Shown: positions 8,826 to 17,306 of the stretch, one piece after another
How the letters are laid out: every line of letters begins with the position of its first letter
How positions within the stretch are numbered: position 1 is the stretch's first letter
Assembly: GCA_016787265.1 (NCBI GenBank)
Contig: JAEUVF010000008.1
Span: 186,001-250,000, forward strand
Length of the DNA: 64,000 nt
Reading direction: 5' to 3'
Origin: Flavipsychrobacter sp.
GTDB lineage: Bacteria > Bacteroidota > Bacteroidia > Chitinophagales > Chitinophagaceae
Program-made: the position numbers and the translations under genes
Notes under the pieces: generated by a model
Seen by the model: the letters and a program-made list of their open reading frames with translations, nothing else
Databases searched by the model: none
Told to the model about the DNA's origin: nothing

Positions 8826-10838
8826 ATGGAATTATACAGCGAATCGCTGACTGGATATAAGAGACTGATTACAAAGGAAGTTCGGATTGGTGATCTGCTA
8901 CTTGGGAATGGGCATCCCGTCCGGATCCAGACCATGACCACTACCGATACCATGGATGTTGCAGGTACGGTTGCGCAGTCTATCCGTTGTATTGAAGCTG
9001 GTGCGGAATTGGTACGAATAACCGCTCCAAGTAAGAAGGAAGCAGAACAATTGCTCCTTATCAGGGAAGAATTAAGACGCCAGGGATATAGCACACCTCT
9101 GGTTGCAGATATCCACTTTACCCCCAATGCGGCTGAAATTGCTGCCAGGATCGTGGAGAAAGTTCGCGTGAACCCAGGCAATTACGTTGATAAAAAGAAA
9201 TTTGAACAAATAGATTACACGGATGTGGAGTATGCGGAGGAAATTGAACGCATCCGCGAGCGGTTCACTCCTCTTGTAAAAATTTGTAAGGAATATGGAA
9301 CCGCCATGCGGATTGGCACCAATCATGGTTCGCTGAGTGATCGGATCATGAGCAGATATGGTGATACGCCCATTGGTATGGTGGAAAGTGCGATGGAATT
9401 TTTACGGATTTCAAGGGATGAGAATTATCACAATATTGTACTGAGCATGAAGTCTTCCAATCCGCAGGTGATGGTGCAGGCCTATCGTTTGCTGATTCAA
9501 ACCATGCAATCGGAATTTGGAGAAATCTATCCCCTGCACCTGGGAGTAACCGAAGCAGGAGATGGAGAAGATGGAAGGATTAAATCTGCTATTGGCATCG
9601 GGACTTTACTGGAGGATGGAATTGGTGATACCATACGGGTATCCCTAACCGAAGATCCGGAATTTGAAATTCCCGTATGCCGGGATCTGGTGAAACGATA
9701 CAATGCCGGCAGTGATCTACCTCCTGCAACCAATGGCAGGGTGCCTGAGGTTAAGGCCGGTTCTTTGGGATACAATCCCTTTGAGTACAAGCGACGGGAA
9801 AGTTTTCCAATAGATATTATCGGAGGCAAACAGGTTCCTGTGGTGGTGGCTGATCTGAGCGGACTTGAGAAAATCCAGCCGTCGGACCTGGTTGCGATTG
9901 GGTATAGCTATGATGCAGCAACGGATAAATGGACGATCAGTGATGCGGCAGCAGATTTTGTATTTACGGGTCACCAGTTGATTGACTTTGCTTTGCCGGG
10001 TTTACTGAAAGTAATCTGTTATCCGGCTGCATGGATGAGGGCGACAGACAAGACCAAGTATTTTCCAATTTACCAGGATAGTGGTTATGTGGGCGCTGAA
10101 TGGAAAAGCGAGCAGATGAATTTTGTGATGCTGGATTGTTTCAATGATGAAAGTGAGCTGAATGATTTTACCTGGCTGGATGAATTGGCCGCAGATAAAA
10201 CGGTGGTCTTGTGTTTGAGCAGTACCAACCGTAATGCGATGCAATCGGTTCGGCGTATGATGATGGAGTTGTTACAGCGTCAGATTCTGAATCCGGTGAT
10301 TCTTATCACCGATAGTAAATGGAGTACCGTAGATGAACACCTTATCCATTTTGCAACTGAAACCGGCGCCTTGTTTCTGGAGGGGTTGGGAGATGGGATC
10401 TGCCTGGGAATTTCTTCCAGGAACCCCATGGCGAATGTTCAGGTAAGCGGAAGAACCTATTTGCCGGTTTCTAACATTTATCAGTTCATGAACAACACGG
10501 CGTTCTCCATTTTGCAGGCAACCCGAACCCGGATTTCCAAAACTGAATATATCTCCTGTCCGAGTTGCGGACGTACCCTGTTTGATCTCCAGGAGACCAC
10601 CGCAAAAATCCGTGCCGTTACCAATCACCTGAAGGGAGTGAAAATTGCCATTATGGGATGTATTGTTAATGGTCCGGGTGAAATGGCCGATGCGGATTTT
10701 GGATATGTGGGCAGTGGTCCCGGTAAAATCACTCTTTACAAAGGGAAGGAAGTAGTAAAACGGAGTGTGAGAAGTGAGGTGGCGGTGGATGAACTCATTC
10801 TGTTGTTAAAAGAAAACGGCGCCTGGGTGGAGCCTTAA
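8826..10838 (+). CDS. ispG: IspG, 4-hydroxy-3-methylbut-2-enyl diphosphate synthase (long form)
   Basis: IspG converts MEcPP to HMBPP in the MEP isoprenoid pathway, using a [4Fe-4S] cluster. I use the ATG at 8826 (670 residues) because the -7 element at 8803 sits between it and the upstream in-frame TTG at 8799. An N-terminal TIM barrel begins near VRIGDLLLGNGHPVRIQTM. The C-terminal domain supplies the cluster Cys residues C578 and C581 (CPSCGRTL) and C612 (MGCIVNGPGE). The roughly 250-residue insertion between them is characteristic of the long IspG of Bacteroidota, Chlamydiae and plants. Its stop shares TTAA with the stop of the convergent downstream gene. Confidence 0.96.
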   Translation: MELYSESLTGYKRLITKEVRIGDLLLGNGHPVRIQTMTTTDTMDVAGTVAQSIRCIEAGAELVRITAPSKKEAEQLLLIREELRRQGYSTPLVADIHFTPNAAEIAARIVEKVRVNPGNYVDKKKFEQIDYTDVEYAEEIERIRERFTPLVKICKEYGTAMRIGTNHGSLSDRIMSRYGDTPIGMVESAMEFLRISRDENYHNIVLSMKSSNPQVMVQAYRLLIQTMQSEFGEIYPLHLGVTEAGDGEDGRIKSAIGIGTLLEDGIGDTIRVSLTEDPEFEIPVCRDLVKRYNAGSDLPPATNGRVPEVKAGSLGYNPFEYKRRESFPIDIIGGKQVPVVVADLSGLEKIQPSDLVAIGYSYDAATDKWTISDAAADFVFTGHQLIDFALPGLLKVICYPAAWMRATDKTKYFPIYQDSGYVGAEWKSEQMNFVMLDCFNDESELNDFTWLDELAADKTVVLCLSSTNRNAMQSVRRMMMELLQRQILNPVILITDSKWSTVDEHLIHFATETGALFLEGLGDGICLGISSRNPMANVQVSGRTYLPVSNIYQFMNNTAFSILQATRTRISKTEYISCPSCGRTLFDLQETTAKIRAVTNHLKGVKIAIMGCIVNGPGEMADADFGYVGSGPGKITLYKGKEVVKRSVRSEVAVDELILLLKENGAWVEP

Positions 10839-11392
10839 AATCGTTTGAGGATAGCACGCTGGTGACTGCGCATGCCATAGGTTTTGACCTTGGGAACAGA
10901 GCTGTCACCTCCGCCGGTAATCACGATGGGTTTTTCCTGGTAATTGTAAAATTCCACCAGCAGACTATCACCCTGCAATTCATAACAATTCATAATGGTA
11001 TTTCCCTCTACAGTGAATGTTCCGCAGAATCGGGAGCCTATCAGGAACTGATCAAGGACGATACTGTTTTGTTCATCGATTAACCAGTGGCCTCTTTCCT
11101 TATTAAAAGGTTTTAGAATGTAGGGGCGGTTATCCTGTCCACCCGTTCCGTAAATAATTCTCCAGGTATATTGATCCGAACTGTCACCCGGCAAAATATG
11201 CAGCTCCATTTGGATACCCTGTCGTTGCTGAAGGCCCTGGAACCAGGCAAGATTGCCTTTCCATTTGCCGATCCAGGAATTTGGGAAGCTGGTGCTTGGA
11301 CTTGCATTTTTTTGTGCCCAGGCAGGCATACAGCACATCAGTGCTATACACAGCTCAAATAAATAAAAACTGCTTTTCGGGAGATGCTTCAT
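10835..11392 (-). CDS. Secreted protein of unknown function
   Basis: A 185-residue protein with an N-terminal hydrophobic signal (FYLFELCIALMCCMPAWAQ) cleaved after AWAQ, so it should be exported. I use the ATG at 11392; another ATG at 11413 would add seven residues before the signal. The mature part is beta-rich and begins with WIGKWKGNLAWFQG, resembling small lipocalin- or avidin-like barrels, but I cannot assign a family. Paired Cys residues occur near FCGTF and MNCYE. It is convergent with ispG, with stop codons overlapping in TTAA. It appears to be a single-gene unit. Confidence 0.65.
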   Translation of the reverse strand: MKHLPKSSFYLFELCIALMCCMPAWAQKNASPSTSFPNSWIGKWKGNLAWFQGLQQRQGIQMELHILPGDSSDQYTWRIIYGTGGQDNRPYILKPFNKERGHWLIDEQNSIVLDQFLIGSRFCGTFTVEGNTIMNCYELQGDSLLVEFYNYQEKPIVITGGGDSSVPKVKTYGMRSHQRAILKRF

Positions 11393-11487
11393 ATTAATAC
11401 GAATGATTTCCACAAATTCGGGAATATTCCATGCAAGGCATCATTCTTGTTACCAGAATTATGAAGATTTTTTATCTGTACTCTGAG

Positions 11488-11520
11488 AAAAAAAGAGGGC
11501 GTGATGTTCGCATCACGCCC
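11488..11520 (-). terminator. Intrinsic terminator of the haloperoxidase operon
   Basis: A perfect 10 bp GC-rich stem (GGGCGTGATG, 11497-11506, pairs with 11511-11520) closes a 4 nt loop. Read leftward, the stem is followed by CTCTTTTTTT. It lies about 40 bp past the stop of the last gene in the 17.2-11.5 kb operon. Read rightward only a weak TTTT follows, so it is oriented for the leftward operon. Confidence 0.9.
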
Positions 11521-11557
11521 AGCTTTTGTAACTCAACTGTAAAACCAAAAAAAACTA

Positions 11558-12640
11558 TTAAAACCTGATTGCATAGCCAAGATTGATTGAGTAATCCGCA
11601 AAAGCAGCATCACCATGACGATAGGTACCGCTGGTAATGGTTGCTTCTTTATCGGTTACGCTGCGGGTGCGGTTTCTTTCCAACGCAACTGGAACGGTCA
11701 GAAAGAAAAGTGATTTTTTCTGCTGATATACAAGACCGGGTTCTACGGAAACAACATAACCGGGGCGACGAAAATACTTGCTTCCTCCCAGGATATCCTT
11801 GACAGGAATTCCTTCAATTCGTCCTCCAACACTTCCAGAGAGTCCCTTCAGGGTTCCAATAAAATTGTATTGAAATCCTATTCTGGCCATGTACTGATCG
11901 GCAACACTCATAATGGATTCATTGGCCAGTACTGCGCTAAGGGTTTCCCGGTAAGTACGTGTACCATTTTGTTCACGGGGATTGGAGAGATAATAGAAGT
12001 TGCCGTATAATCCTGCCAAAGGGGAGAAATTAAAAAAGCTGTTTACTTCTACTGCCAGGCCGGTTCCTCCATCGCCTAATTGTATGGACTGATCTACAGG
12101 TCTCATTTCACCATTTCCATTCGGACCAACATTTTCAAAAAAATCTTCATAGCCATAATCTCCGGTGGGTAGTTTAAGCCCGGCACCCAGCTGGAAATTT
12201 CCTTTACTGTGTTTGGCGGGGTCAATCATCCAGCGATAAGCCATAATCCGCATATCCCCGATACCAAAAGAACGGGTGTTATGACGTTCGATACGGCCGT
12301 GTTCATATAGAGAGGAACGTTTATTCATTCCGATAGGGAGCCCAACAAGTACAGACCAGCGGCTATTCAATTGTTTGCTTACAGATAAATCCAGCAGGTG
12401 CTGCCAGTTAATTACTTCAGTTTTATCTTTCAGTCGCTCTTCCTGTTCATCCCGGCCTTTGAAATGACGGAAGGACTTAAAATACCGATAGCCCATGTTA
12501 AACTGCCAGGATCCGGCTTCGATCTGCTGGCCACTGATATTACAGCTGGATCCGCCGCCACGGATAGCCACGCAGCCCTGAGCGTTGACATTTGCCGTAA
12601 TGGTAAATAATGCAATGGAAGAAAGGATGATTTTTTTCAT
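11558..12640 (-). CDS. Outer-membrane beta-barrel protein
   Basis: A 360-residue exported protein with a signal peptide ending at NVNAQG (about 21). The mature chain is rich in alternating aromatic and Gly strands and ends in Phe (YAIRF), as expected for an outer-membrane barrel. Segments such as WSVLVGLPIGMNKRS and FQLGAGLKLPTGDYGY resemble the transporter-type barrels grouped with phenol-degradation MetA-like proteins. It is the last gene of the haloperoxidase operon and lies 22 bp after the preceding gene, with a strong terminator downstream. It may move substrate or product across the outer membrane. Cys residues at GCVAIRGGGSSC could form a disulfide near the N-terminus. Confidence 0.75.
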   Translation of the reverse strand: MKKIILSSIALFTITANVNAQGCVAIRGGGSSCNISGQQIEAGSWQFNMGYRYFKSFRHFKGRDEQEERLKDKTEVINWQHLLDLSVSKQLNSRWSVLVGLPIGMNKRSSLYEHGRIERHNTRSFGIGDMRIMAYRWMIDPAKHSKGNFQLGAGLKLPTGDYGYEDFFENVGPNGNGEMRPVDQSIQLGDGGTGLAVEVNSFFNFSPLAGLYGNFYYLSNPREQNGTRTYRETLSAVLANESIMSVADQYMARIGFQYNFIGTLKGLSGSVGGRIEGIPVKDILGGSKYFRRPGYVVSVEPGLVYQQKKSLFFLTVPVALERNRTRSVTDKEATITSGTYRHGDAAFADYSINLGYAIRF

Positions 12641-12662
12641 GATTTTTAGTCTTGGTTGTTGC

Positions 12663-14033
12663 TTAATTTTTTTTCATAGTGAGTCGTTGAACAACAAGTT
12701 CACCAACTCGTTTTCCGGATTCAATACCGAGGTCATTGTCGAACCTGAAATGAATGCCTCCATATAGCCGGCTCATGGCTGCTTCAGCTGAAGCCTGGCG
12801 GAAGGATTTGATTTCCCTGCTGGCAATACCGAATTCGAGCAGCGAAGTATCAGTGAATGCGAGATTGTCGCCAAAAACACTGGTCATAGATTCTGCTGCT
12901 GCAGCGGAAGCTGTTGCATGTCCGCTGGGGAAGGAAGGGAAAGGCGGGGTTTGGATATAGGGTCTCCATTCGGGATCAACCAATTGATTGATGACTGTTT
13001 CCGGACGAATGTAATTATACATGTATTTACCTTCCCAGCAGCTGATAAAACCATCATATAGAGCGATCGCCGTTTTCGCATAACCGGTAACGGTAGTATT
13101 GAAATCAGCGCCGGCTTTTTGTGCTGCAATACCTACAATATTCATCCAGTGACCTGGAGGTGAAAATTTTTTGGTTGCAAACATTACATGTCCGGTTACA
13201 TTCATCTTAAAGGGGTTGTCATCCCAGAAATCGGCAATGTGTTTTTGTTCATCCGTAAGGCTGTCGCCAATTTGTTTAACCTCCATCATTGCTTTGTAAA
13301 AAGCACTGTTTTTGTTATTGGGTTCAAATTTGGGAGGAGCCTGGGCCCTGCAAACGGATGCACTATCCAGCACTAATGTTCTGATTTCCATCCAATGAGG
13401 TTCTATTGCCTGTGCATACATTGGTGGAGTGGGAACATACCGGCCGGGTTCCTCATTTACCGTATAGCGGGTTGCACTTCTTGTTTCAGCGTAGTTGTCC
13501 TTTTTTGCCCATGCAAGGATGGTTGTAACAATCGTATCCGAATAAGCGATGCTGCCCGATATTTTTTCCGAGGGCATACCCACACTGTCGGCCATATTTA
13601 GTAGCTGACCATAATAATCCATCATACTGCCTTCGGGAAAGGTAACGGCATTGCCAACTTTGGTAAATGCCAGCAGGGATGCCAGTGGAAAATCAATATT
13701 GGTCGTGTCTTCCGGAGCCGGCATTTTCGGCATGTGGGTAATTTGCTGGTAAAGCGACTGATAGTTTTCCGGGTCACCAGCCGCCACTATTTCGTATGCC
13801 GCGATATTGGCATATGCATAGTTTCTGGTAGCGATCATTGGCGGAAAATTGTTTTCCAACACTACATCGTTCAGCTTTTTTACAGTTTTACTGAAAAGTA
13901 CAGGATCATGCATGGTTTGGGCATAGTCCTTTTCCGTTTTACATCCTCCAGCTACAAGGGATACCATAGCCAGAGCCGCTAACCATGTTTTCAGCCGTTT
14001 TTTTGTACCAATGGTGCATTTGTTCATCTTCAT
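12663..14033 (-). CDS. Vanadium-dependent haloperoxidase-like lipoprotein (second copy)
   Basis: A 456-residue lipoprotein (lipobox AGGC, Cys31) of the vanadium haloperoxidase/PAP2 superfamily. All vanadate-pocket residues are present with the spacing seen in fungal chloroperoxidase: K336 and R343 in KYMYNYIR, S370-G371-H372 in PSFPSGH, and R422 and H428 in RLYGGIH. The protein should bind vanadate or phosphate in the envelope. The reaction may be halide oxidation or phosphate-ester hydrolysis; sequence cannot decide. It lies 19 bp after the related gene at 14053, so the two are tandem diverged copies. The residue assignment is direct; the chemistry is inference. Confidence 0.85.
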   Translation of the reverse strand: MKMNKCTIGTKKRLKTWLAALAMVSLVAGGCKTEKDYAQTMHDPVLFSKTVKKLNDVVLENNFPPMIATRNYAYANIAAYEIVAAGDPENYQSLYQQITHMPKMPAPEDTTNIDFPLASLLAFTKVGNAVTFPEGSMMDYYGQLLNMADSVGMPSEKISGSIAYSDTIVTTILAWAKKDNYAETRSATRYTVNEEPGRYVPTPPMYAQAIEPHWMEIRTLVLDSASVCRAQAPPKFEPNNKNSAFYKAMMEVKQIGDSLTDEQKHIADFWDDNPFKMNVTGHVMFATKKFSPPGHWMNIVGIAAQKAGADFNTTVTGYAKTAIALYDGFISCWEGKYMYNYIRPETVINQLVDPEWRPYIQTPPFPSFPSGHATASAAAAESMTSVFGDNLAFTDTSLLEFGIASREIKSFRQASAEAAMSRLYGGIHFRFDNDLGIESGKRVGELVVQRLTMKKN

Positions 14034-14052
14034 ATTGATATCTCGTTTGTTA

Positions 14053-15585
14053 TTAGTTTGATCCGTCTGCCTGTCCTTTTTTCACCGCAAAACTTCCAAT
14101 AGCATTCCCACATTCAGTTCCGGCTTCCGAATCAAATCGGTAGTGGATACCCCCATAGATCCTTGATTCGGCAGCTTCCAGTGACATGGCCTGGTACTCA
14201 CTTGCTTTATCAGGGAAAATATAGCCGAGAACGGTTGCTGCCGCTGCGGAGAAGGTTGAGTGACCGGAAGTATAAGAAGGGAAGTTAGGCAGACCAATAG
14301 TTTTTATAGAGGGATCCATCTGCGATGGACGTGGATACCAATAATACGTCTTGGCATCCCAACAGCTGACGCCTGCATCGAAGATGGCCATGTTCATCAA
14401 AGCCAGGGCACGTGCAGTACGGAGTTCACTGAATTTTGCCTGTACAATCGCTTCACAGGCAATTTCATTCCAGTGACCGGGAGGCGTATAGGTAGCGGCA
14501 CCGTCACTCCATAACTGAGCAATTCGCCATACTTCTCCGGATTTCACCTCACTCATTTTTTTGACTTCCGCCAGGGCGGCTTTAAACTCTGGTGAGCCCA
14601 CCGCTGGAGGTGGAGGTGGACGCAGCGAATCACGCTGGGCGGTAGTTATGAGAAATTGTTTTACGTTTCCAAAGAGCGGCAGCATGCCTGGTCTTGCAGG
14701 AAGCTCCATGCTTTTCCAGGGCATCGTGATACCGCGACTCACTGCTGCAGCTTCCAATTCTTTCCATATGGTAGGATTGCCTCCTGCCTGGCCCATTCCA
14801 TCGGTTCTATAACGGGCAAGTGTAGTTGCAGCAATCTGTGCCGCTATGGCTTCACCCGCCTGGATATCGGAGGGGGATGCAACACCAGATACCAGTTTGG
14901 CTCTTTTTTGTTCTGCACGTTCTTTATCCAACATCGCAGAGTCATTCGGGAACATTACTTTCAGCAGGCGGTATGCCACATCTGCAACCACTGCATCTTC
15001 AGAGGGATAGGAAGGAAGTGTTTCCTGTATGGGTTCAAGTGCTTCTACGTTTGGCGAATTGACCGCAGGAGCCATCCGGTTGTATTTGAATTTATAATGC
15101 CAGGTAGTAACCATTGCATCATAAAGTGCAACTTGCAAATAGGCATATGCCCTGCTCGCATAAGGCGGATTGGCAAAAGGGAATTTAGGATAAACTCCAG
15201 GGTTCTGTGCATTGGGTGCAGGATAGGTTCCATCCGGATTGGCTTCGGGTGGGATATTATAAATTGCAACTAATTTTCTGGCAGTTTCATTCCAGCGGAT
15301 AATGCCACTGTTTTTCCATTTTTCAATGATTTTTTTATCTGCTGAACTAATGGAGCCCTGGATATCCCGGATATCGGTCAGTTCCTGTTGATAAGCGGCG
15401 CTGTTTACTGCGAGTGGCTCTTCAATTTGTATATCCGTTGGTGCAGTAAGCAGGATTGGTTTCCAGTTTCCTCCGTTTTGATCCAGTGTGGCCGGCTCAA
15501 AATCGGGTAAGGATCGCTGTGAGATTTCTTTCGAACAGGCTGCCAGCAGAAACAGCGTTATGATGGTTAAAATATGTTTGGTCAT
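14053..15585 (-). CDS. Vanadium-dependent haloperoxidase-like lipoprotein (first copy)
   Basis: A 510-residue lipoprotein (lipobox LAAC, Cys17) with the same fold as the next gene but a longer N-terminal part. The vanadate-site residues are complete: K412 and R419 in KTYYWYPR, S440-G441-H442 in PSYTSGH, and R475 and H481 in RIYGGIH. A proline-rich loop LRPPPPPAVGSPE at about 321-333 is not shared with the second copy. Its start overlaps the stop of the upstream barrel gene by 4 bp. Lipid attachment and export imply periplasmic or surface action. Haloperoxidase versus phosphatase activity is undecided. Confidence 0.86.
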   Translation of the reverse strand: MTKHILTIITLFLLAACSKEISQRSLPDFEPATLDQNGGNWKPILLTAPTDIQIEEPLAVNSAAYQQELTDIRDIQGSISSADKKIIEKWKNSGIIRWNETARKLVAIYNIPPEANPDGTYPAPNAQNPGVYPKFPFANPPYASRAYAYLQVALYDAMVTTWHYKFKYNRMAPAVNSPNVEALEPIQETLPSYPSEDAVVADVAYRLLKVMFPNDSAMLDKERAEQKRAKLVSGVASPSDIQAGEAIAAQIAATTLARYRTDGMGQAGGNPTIWKELEAAAVSRGITMPWKSMELPARPGMLPLFGNVKQFLITTAQRDSLRPPPPPAVGSPEFKAALAEVKKMSEVKSGEVWRIAQLWSDGAATYTPPGHWNEIACEAIVQAKFSELRTARALALMNMAIFDAGVSCWDAKTYYWYPRPSQMDPSIKTIGLPNFPSYTSGHSTFSAAAATVLGYIFPDKASEYQAMSLEAAESRIYGGIHYRFDSEAGTECGNAIGSFAVKKGQADGSN

Positions 15586-16514
15586 TGTTGCTTCTTTTGG
15601 AAAGGTTTAAATACGTATTGAAGTCCGGCCATCCATCCAAATGATTTGCCCATATTTCTACCGGCAATCGTTTGATCAGCCATGGCATTGATCGCCAATC
15701 CTTTTATTCCGGGAATCCAGAATAACCCGTTTAGCGCAACCGACTCCCGGTTCATACGGTTACCAGGGTATGGCATATCGTTTCTGCGAATATCAGAACC
15801 GCTGGTTGCGAGCGACCAGTTATACTGCAAACCTAACCTTACATGTTTATTGTCAAATCCGGCGCGGATGCTTCCATCCCATACATCGGGAATGGCCATC
15901 TCGTTGCTATAGTATTGGTCATCCGAGTAGTAGGTTTCACGATCTACTTTGATTTTTCCCTTCGCAATATATCCGGTTTGTATGGTGGCAAACCAGCCTT
16001 TATCCAGTTTGTAATGCCCAATTATACGGGCCTGTGCCGTGCTGGCTCCCAGCCCGATTGAATAGGGTAAAAAATCAGGAATATAATCGCTGACCGGAGT
16101 GGAAAATCCTACCGTACCGAAGGTGAGTAAGGTTCCTTTCCAGACCCTGGATTTACTTAGTTGAATTTTAGCCTCCATCTGGAGATCCTGCCAACCTTTC
16201 ATATGGGCCATATAGCCAGCATCTGAGCTGTTGGAAATATGAGGTACGGTAGCAAATAAAGCGATACGATTGGTGATCCCATATCCAATCATTGGCATAA
16301 ATTGTTTGGAGGTGAACTTTCCCACATTGAGATTTTCGCGGAGCCTTTTTCCCTCCCAGTATTCGGTCCAGGTCATCTGGCCGTAATCGGCTACCAGGCA
16401 AAGTTCTCCTTTTGTCATGGTGAAGCCGTCAAAAGCAGTTTGTGCGATAGTGTGCAGGCTGCCAAAAAGCAGCGACGCAACAACTACCGTATTCTTAACA
16501 ATACGATTCGTCAT
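15582..16514 (-). CDS. Outer-membrane beta-barrel protein (transporter-like)
   Basis: A 310-residue exported protein. I use the ATG at 16514, because the signal peptide (KNTVVVASLLFGSLHTIAQ) follows it directly; the frame is open a further 18 codons. The mature chain has amphipathic strands such as ARIIGHYKLDKGWFATIQTGY and VRLGLQYNWSLATSG and ends in a basic tail after FKPF. It looks like a MetA/phenol-degradation-type barrel. It overlaps the first haloperoxidase-like gene by 4 bp, so the pair is translationally coupled. The operon therefore has one barrel before and one after the two haloperoxidase-like genes. Confidence 0.72.
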   Translation of the reverse strand: MTNRIVKNTVVVASLLFGSLHTIAQTAFDGFTMTKGELCLVADYGQMTWTEYWEGKRLRENLNVGKFTSKQFMPMIGYGITNRIALFATVPHISNSSDAGYMAHMKGWQDLQMEAKIQLSKSRVWKGTLLTFGTVGFSTPVSDYIPDFLPYSIGLGASTAQARIIGHYKLDKGWFATIQTGYIAKGKIKVDRETYYSDDQYYSNEMAIPDVWDGSIRAGFDNKHVRLGLQYNWSLATSGSDIRRNDMPYPGNRMNRESVALNGLFWIPGIKGLAINAMADQTIAGRNMGKSFGWMAGLQYVFKPFQKKQQ

Positions 16515-16589
16515 TTTGGTTATGATTGCTGTGATGTGAAGTTGCATCAGGCAGTGCCGCCTGGGCAAGTTCTGCCTGGTTGAAAGAAA

Positions 16590-17162
16590 TTAAACCGTCA
16601 CAACAGCATCGGGAGGTTGTTCCTGGGGAGCTTTGGAGTACATGCAATCTTTCAGTATGTAAAGATTGTAAGAGGATAAACGGGTAGTGAAAACTGGTTC
16701 AAAGCAAGGAACCGACTCCGTTATTGTATAATCGGAAAATACATTTTTTAAAGCAAGCATCGGCTTTGCAGGGGTGTTGGCTTTGCCAGGCGCTTCCTGT
16801 ATATCATTTACCAGTTGGAAAAAAAGGTCTCTTGCATTGGTAAGAGTAGTTGCGAGTGGGTTCGGGATGCATCGCATTTCAAGGGAGTCGTTGTAAATAC
16901 GGCGTTCCACATATTGATAGGTGGTGCCACTCACGGTAACCGTTCCATTGGTACGTTCAAAAATGGGTGAGTTGGTGTAATAAGGAAGCTGATCGATCGG
17001 GAGTTTGATCGTGATCAGGTTTTCTTCGTTATAATTTTTATTGTCAATCTGTTGGTTGAGCGACTTATAAGAATGCTGCTCCAGCCATGAAAAAACCGCA
17101 CGATACCCCACTACATTATAGAGGAGCATACCCGTCAGAAGTATGGCAGCTAGTTTTTTCAC
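16590..17162 (-). CDS. Membrane-anchored protein of unknown function, operon leader gene
   Basis: A 190-residue protein starting at GTG 17162. The longer open frame to 17285 would be translated through the hairpin repeat at 17195-17241 and is not credible. One N-terminal helix (LAAILLTGMLLYNVVGYRAVF) is followed by a charged extracytoplasmic domain with ENLITIKLPIDQLPYYTN, where the conserved-looking Tyr/Pro stretch precedes a beta-rich region. Similar small proteins occur in Chitinophagaceae near transport genes, but I know no function. It precedes the barrel gene by 75 bp in the same direction and is probably the first gene of the operon. Confidence 0.6.
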   Translation of the reverse strand: MKKLAAILLTGMLLYNVVGYRAVFSWLEQHSYKSLNQQIDNKNYNEENLITIKLPIDQLPYYTNSPIFERTNGTVTVSGTTYQYVERRIYNDSLEMRCIPNPLATTLTNARDLFFQLVNDIQEAPGKANTPAKPMLALKNVFSDYTITESVPCFEPVFTTRLSSYNLYILKDCMYSKAPQEQPPDAVVTV

Positions 17163-17194
17163 CCCACCAATATAGGATTTTTTCTGATTTCTTC

Positions 17195-17241
17195 CTTCAC
17201 CGGTCGGGTGGCACCGGTCGGGTGCCACCCGACCGGTGAAG
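17195..17241. repeat. Perfect palindromic hairpin repeat, copy 1
   Basis: Arms 17195-17214 and 17222-17241 are perfect 20 bp inverted repeats around the loop CGGTCGG. Three related ACCGGTCGGGTG-type blocks build the element. It lies between the divergent starts at 17162 and 17307. The same element recurs at 52264-52306. It has no T-run and is therefore not a typical terminator. Confidence 0.9.
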
Positions 17242-17273
17242 CTAACGGGTGTTCGTAATTGGGTTTGGCGTTG

Positions 17274-17281
17274 TAACTTTG
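17274..17281 (+). promoter_or_regulatory. -7 promoter element TAACTTTG for icmF
   Basis: A perfect TAnnTTTG match 25 bp before the icmF ATG and 33 bp after the palindromic repeat, so the hairpin lies upstream of the transcription start. Confidence 0.45.
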
Positions 17282-17306
17282 GCAATCAATTGACAATGCT
17301 TGTTTT

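Noticed and set aside
8354..9181. Leftward open frame of 275 codons over batC and ispG
   Set aside because: It lies antisense to two clearly identified genes, has Pro/Phe/Ser-rich composition and no motifs, so it is a shadow of the G/A-rich coding strand.
12663..15585. The two haloperoxidase-like genes as one gene split by a frameshift
   Set aside because: Each has its own signal peptide and a full vanadate site, so they are two complete tandem genes.
16590..17285. Longer start for the gene at 16590 (ATG 17285)
   Set aside because: It would translate through the palindromic repeat and add 41 residues before the signal anchor; GTG 17162 is more plausible.
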